Positions 61,997 to 64,000 of a stretch of DNA of 64,000 bases are shown here, piece by piece. The DNA is from an uncultured Oleiphilaceae bacterium. Lineage in GTDB: Bacteria > Pseudomonadota > Gammaproteobacteria > Pseudomonadales > Oleiphilaceae. The notes under the pieces were generated by a model. That model saw only the letters and a program-made list of their open reading frames with translations. It was not told the origin of the DNA and searched no databases. The stretch's first letter is position 1, and each line of letters opens with the position of its first letter. A program made the position numbers and the translations under genes. The stretch lies in NCBI GenBank assembly GCA_913060665.1, contig CAJXUY010000016.1, forward strand, positions 50,057 through 114,056, in the 5' to 3' direction.

Positions 61997-63226
61997 CTAG
62001 TTTGCTAGGTCATGACTGGATATTTTGAGATATTGAATCGTCATCCCTTCGATTCTGGAAGAACCAAAATTCTGGCCTCCAGCATTTATATCCCCTATAT
62101 GCACCTCACCTATACGTAAATTGCTTTTAAATTCCGAATTTGAGTAATAACCGTTAAAAAAGTCCCACGCAGTCCGACAACTGTCATCACCACAACTTTC
62201 CCTTAAACCATCAGTCGGCAAGCTCGATAGATAACCTTGCTCAGTCGCATACTCAGTAATACTCGCAATCTCAAAAACAAAGTTTCCAGGCTGAATTGAG
62301 CCATCTAGTGACTCAGTGACACCTATAGACATAGGCTGAAATCGATTCCCTAGTGCCAGCTCTAGCTCAAAGTTTTTCATGTAGATGGTATTACCACAAC
62401 TCTGCCCAGACGCATCACAGGAATTTAATGACAGCTCTGGCGTGTAGAAATTGAGTCTATACTCACCCACCAGCTGCTTTTTATTATCATCCCCCCACAA
62501 ACGCAGATAGCTACCATCAAAGACCGCACTCTTCGCGTGTATACTTAAATTTTGTGAGGAATTACTTCCAACCTGAACCTGAAGTTTTAATCCTAGGTCA
62601 GGACGCTCCCCTACAATAGCTTCAGATGACGCGACATCGATACCCGCAGGCCTACTAGCACAGGTTCCGGTACCCATTGAAGCCCCAGCAAGAACACAGT
62701 CATAACCGTCTGCGTTTGCTTCATAATTTTTTAATACTGTTGCTCCAGATGAATCTAACTCGGTATCAAGCGCCCCATCGAGATCACGATCCAAATTAAC
62801 GGTTGTTGTAGCCTCATATTTAGTGGGTGCGGAGAATTGAAGGACAGCTTGATCTTCGATTCCGATATCATCTCCATCAATCAATTCGATCTCATAAGGG
62901 TTAACTAAGCGCCCCAAATTCACACCAGAAAGGCTTTCACCGTAATTACTACCCGCATTAGCGATATACAACTGGGAAACAATTATTTCAACATCTTCAA
63001 TACCACTCGAATCTTTGATCCCAGTAATTTTAAATGACTGCCCTGCTGCCGCATCAGTACGAGCATCAAACACGAAGTCTTCAAACACCAACCCAATACC
63101 AGCACCATCTACATCGGACAGTTCGCCGTCCGTTAACGAGGCAAGCTCAGCATTTGCCGCTCCGCACATAGCAAGCAAAGACAACGAACATCGAGCAACT
63201 ATTCTCTTAAATTTGTCACATTGCAT
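61997..63226 (-). CDS. Exported FilA/DUF6160-like protein (409 aa)
   Basis: The ATG at 63226 (MQCDKFKRIVARCSLSL) follows GGGGGA; the in-frame TTG at 63247 is less likely. The signal peptide ends AANA before ELASLTDGELSDVDGAGIGLVF. The mature part is Asp/Gly/Ser-rich and beta-like, with several Cys (CGDDSC, CASR, CDASGQSC) that could form disulfides in the periplasm or outside. It is the first gene of the three-gene operon. Confidence 0.73.
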   Translation of the reverse strand: MQCDKFKRIVARCSLSLLAMCGAANAELASLTDGELSDVDGAGIGLVFEDFVFDARTDAAAGQSFKITGIKDSSGIEDVEIIVSQLYIANAGSNYGESLSGVNLGRLVNPYEIELIDGDDIGIEDQAVLQFSAPTKYEATTTVNLDRDLDGALDTELDSSGATVLKNYEANADGYDCVLAGASMGTGTCASRPAGIDVASSEAIVGERPDLGLKLQVQVGSNSSQNLSIHAKSAVFDGSYLRLWGDDNKKQLVGEYRLNFYTPELSLNSCDASGQSCGNTIYMKNFELELALGNRFQPMSIGVTESLDGSIQPGNFVFEIASITEYATEQGYLSSLPTDGLRESCGDDSCRTAWDFFNGYYSNSEFKSNLRIGEVHIGDINAGGQNFGSSRIEGMTIQYLKISSHDLAN

Positions 63227-63550
63227 ACTTCCCCCGTTATTATTCAAAATAATCCGTTCCCTCCACCTACATTCTCCGTTGTCACACTAGGGACTCAGTT
63301 AACGCTGCTTCCAAGCTGATATCACACTTAAGCATTACTCCCTTACATCCTGTAACCACTCTAAACCTTGCGCTTGAAATGAAGGCAAGACTCAAGTAGC
63401 TGAGCCTGTTAAATACTGATCCCCGCCCCGCGCTTAAATTTAACCTATGAGGAAACTCTCAGACTGTTCAAGATTAAAGCACGCATCAACCCCCAATACT
63501 TTGCAATCATTCACATAAATCATAATATCTCAGCCTAGACAACTAAAAAA
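63227..63550. other. Gap between exported-protein operon and decayed gene
   Basis: No intact gene is visible. On the minus strand a 27-codon frame (MIYVNDCKVLGVDACFNLEQ start, near 63430-63520) has protein-like composition and may be a further fragment of the decayed gene at 63551-63839. The promoter of the three-gene operon must lie here or further right, but no good hexamer pair was found. Confidence 0.35.
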
Positions 63551-63839
63551 TTAACAATTTTGAACCACAATCTCACTAAATGAAAAACCACCTAACAAAT
63601 TTCTTACTGACCACCTTATAAATCCACTAGCCCCACCTAGAACAAATATTTTATTATCTGGGCTACCAATCATTGTTGAGCGAATAGGACCAAAATTTCC
63701 ATACTGATCTACCAATTGAAACTGAGCTTAAATAGGACTTTCTTTTTAAAGGAACCGTATAAGCAATGCAAGCGGCTGACCCGCAGCTACCACTAGAATT
63801 GGCGGCTTTCATCCCCCAACCCTAATCACGAATATCCAC
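63551..63839 (-). pseudogene. Decayed gene fragment with one stop and one frameshift
   Basis: From a GTG at 63839 the minus strand reads VDIRD, a TAG, then GWGMKAANSSGSCGSAACIAY and TVPLKRKSYL. A one-base frameshift near 63730-63750 then leads into FQLVDQYGNFGPIRSTMIG and SPDNKIFVLGGASGFIRWSV to a TAA at 63551. Both halves look like real, exported-type protein sequence. The composition faintly recalls type IV pilin-like (GspH/FimT) C-termini, but that is only an impression. The region 63840-63964 shows no gene. Confidence 0.45.
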
Positions 63840-63961
63840 ATATCATTTTAGTTTACTAAAACTACCAACAAACGGGTGTTTACATATGTCCCATATTCGT
63901 AACAAAACATTTCCCCCATTTTAAAGACAAACATACTCTCGACAACTTTCTTGCAGACAAT

Positions 63962-63994
63962 AAAAAACCCCGGCAGGATAACCTACCGGGGTTT
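63962..63994 (-). terminator. Terminator for a gene beyond the right edge
   Basis: AAACCCCGG pairs with CCGGGGTTT (63965-63973 / 63986-63994), extended inward by AGG/CCT around ATAA. The minus-strand reading ends in six T's, so it most likely terminates a leftward transcript entering from beyond 64000. Confidence 0.8.
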
Positions 63995-64000
63995 CGTATT

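Noticed and set aside
63015..63290. 91-codon plus-strand ORF opposite the 409-aa exported protein
   Set aside because: It is antisense to a well-supported signal peptide and lacks protein-like composition.

Overview
The window comes from a gammaproteobacterium, most likely a marine Pseudomonadales/Oceanospirillales-type organism. The evidence is an uninterrupted run from the tRNA/secE-nusG cluster through rpoBC, str, S10, spc and alpha to rplQ, the birA-coaX-SPOR block ahead of the tRNAs, and the Pseudomonas-like uvrA / MFS / ssb neighbourhood. The genus cannot be fixed from the sequence alone.

Layout. (1) 1-14.8 kb is accessory DNA. It starts with the truncated end of a helicase-containing module (SF2 helicase, a 185-aa companion, and a divergent XRE regulator with a palindromic operator). 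Next is a tightly coupled leftward operon encoding an ExbB/TolQ/MotA-like protein, two different ExbD/MotB-like single-span proteins, a 1984-residue exported protein and probably a small secreted protein. A divergent response regulator and a damaged, truncated histidine kinase follow. (2) 14.8-20.2 kb is a recombination module of three tyrosine recombinases plus a small coiled-coil protein, just downstream of ssb. (3) 20.4-25.6 kb holds ssb, a YajR-like MFS transporter and uvrA. (4) 25.7-56.5 kb is the translation/transcription core, all on the minus strand, with recognisable promoters, terminators, an rplL-rpoB attenuator and a five-tRNA cluster. The tuf gene usually found between tRNA-Thr and tRNA-Trp is absent. 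(5) 56.5-58.9 kb holds SPOR, coaX and birA. (6) 59-63.2 kb holds three exported proteins sharing one N-terminal motif, then a decayed gene and a terminator for a gene beyond the right edge.

How the parts fit. The core genes make ribosomes, RNA polymerase, elongation factors and Sec components. The accessory part looks like a genomic island: the recombinase trio at one end, and the helicase module and stator-type operon as possible cargo. The stator-type operon is the best candidate for an undescribed system. It would use ion flow through an ExbB/ExbD-like complex to act on a giant periplasmic protein, and its leader carries a perfect operator-like palindrome. Its function is not known from the sequence; defence, envelope maintenance and transport are all open.
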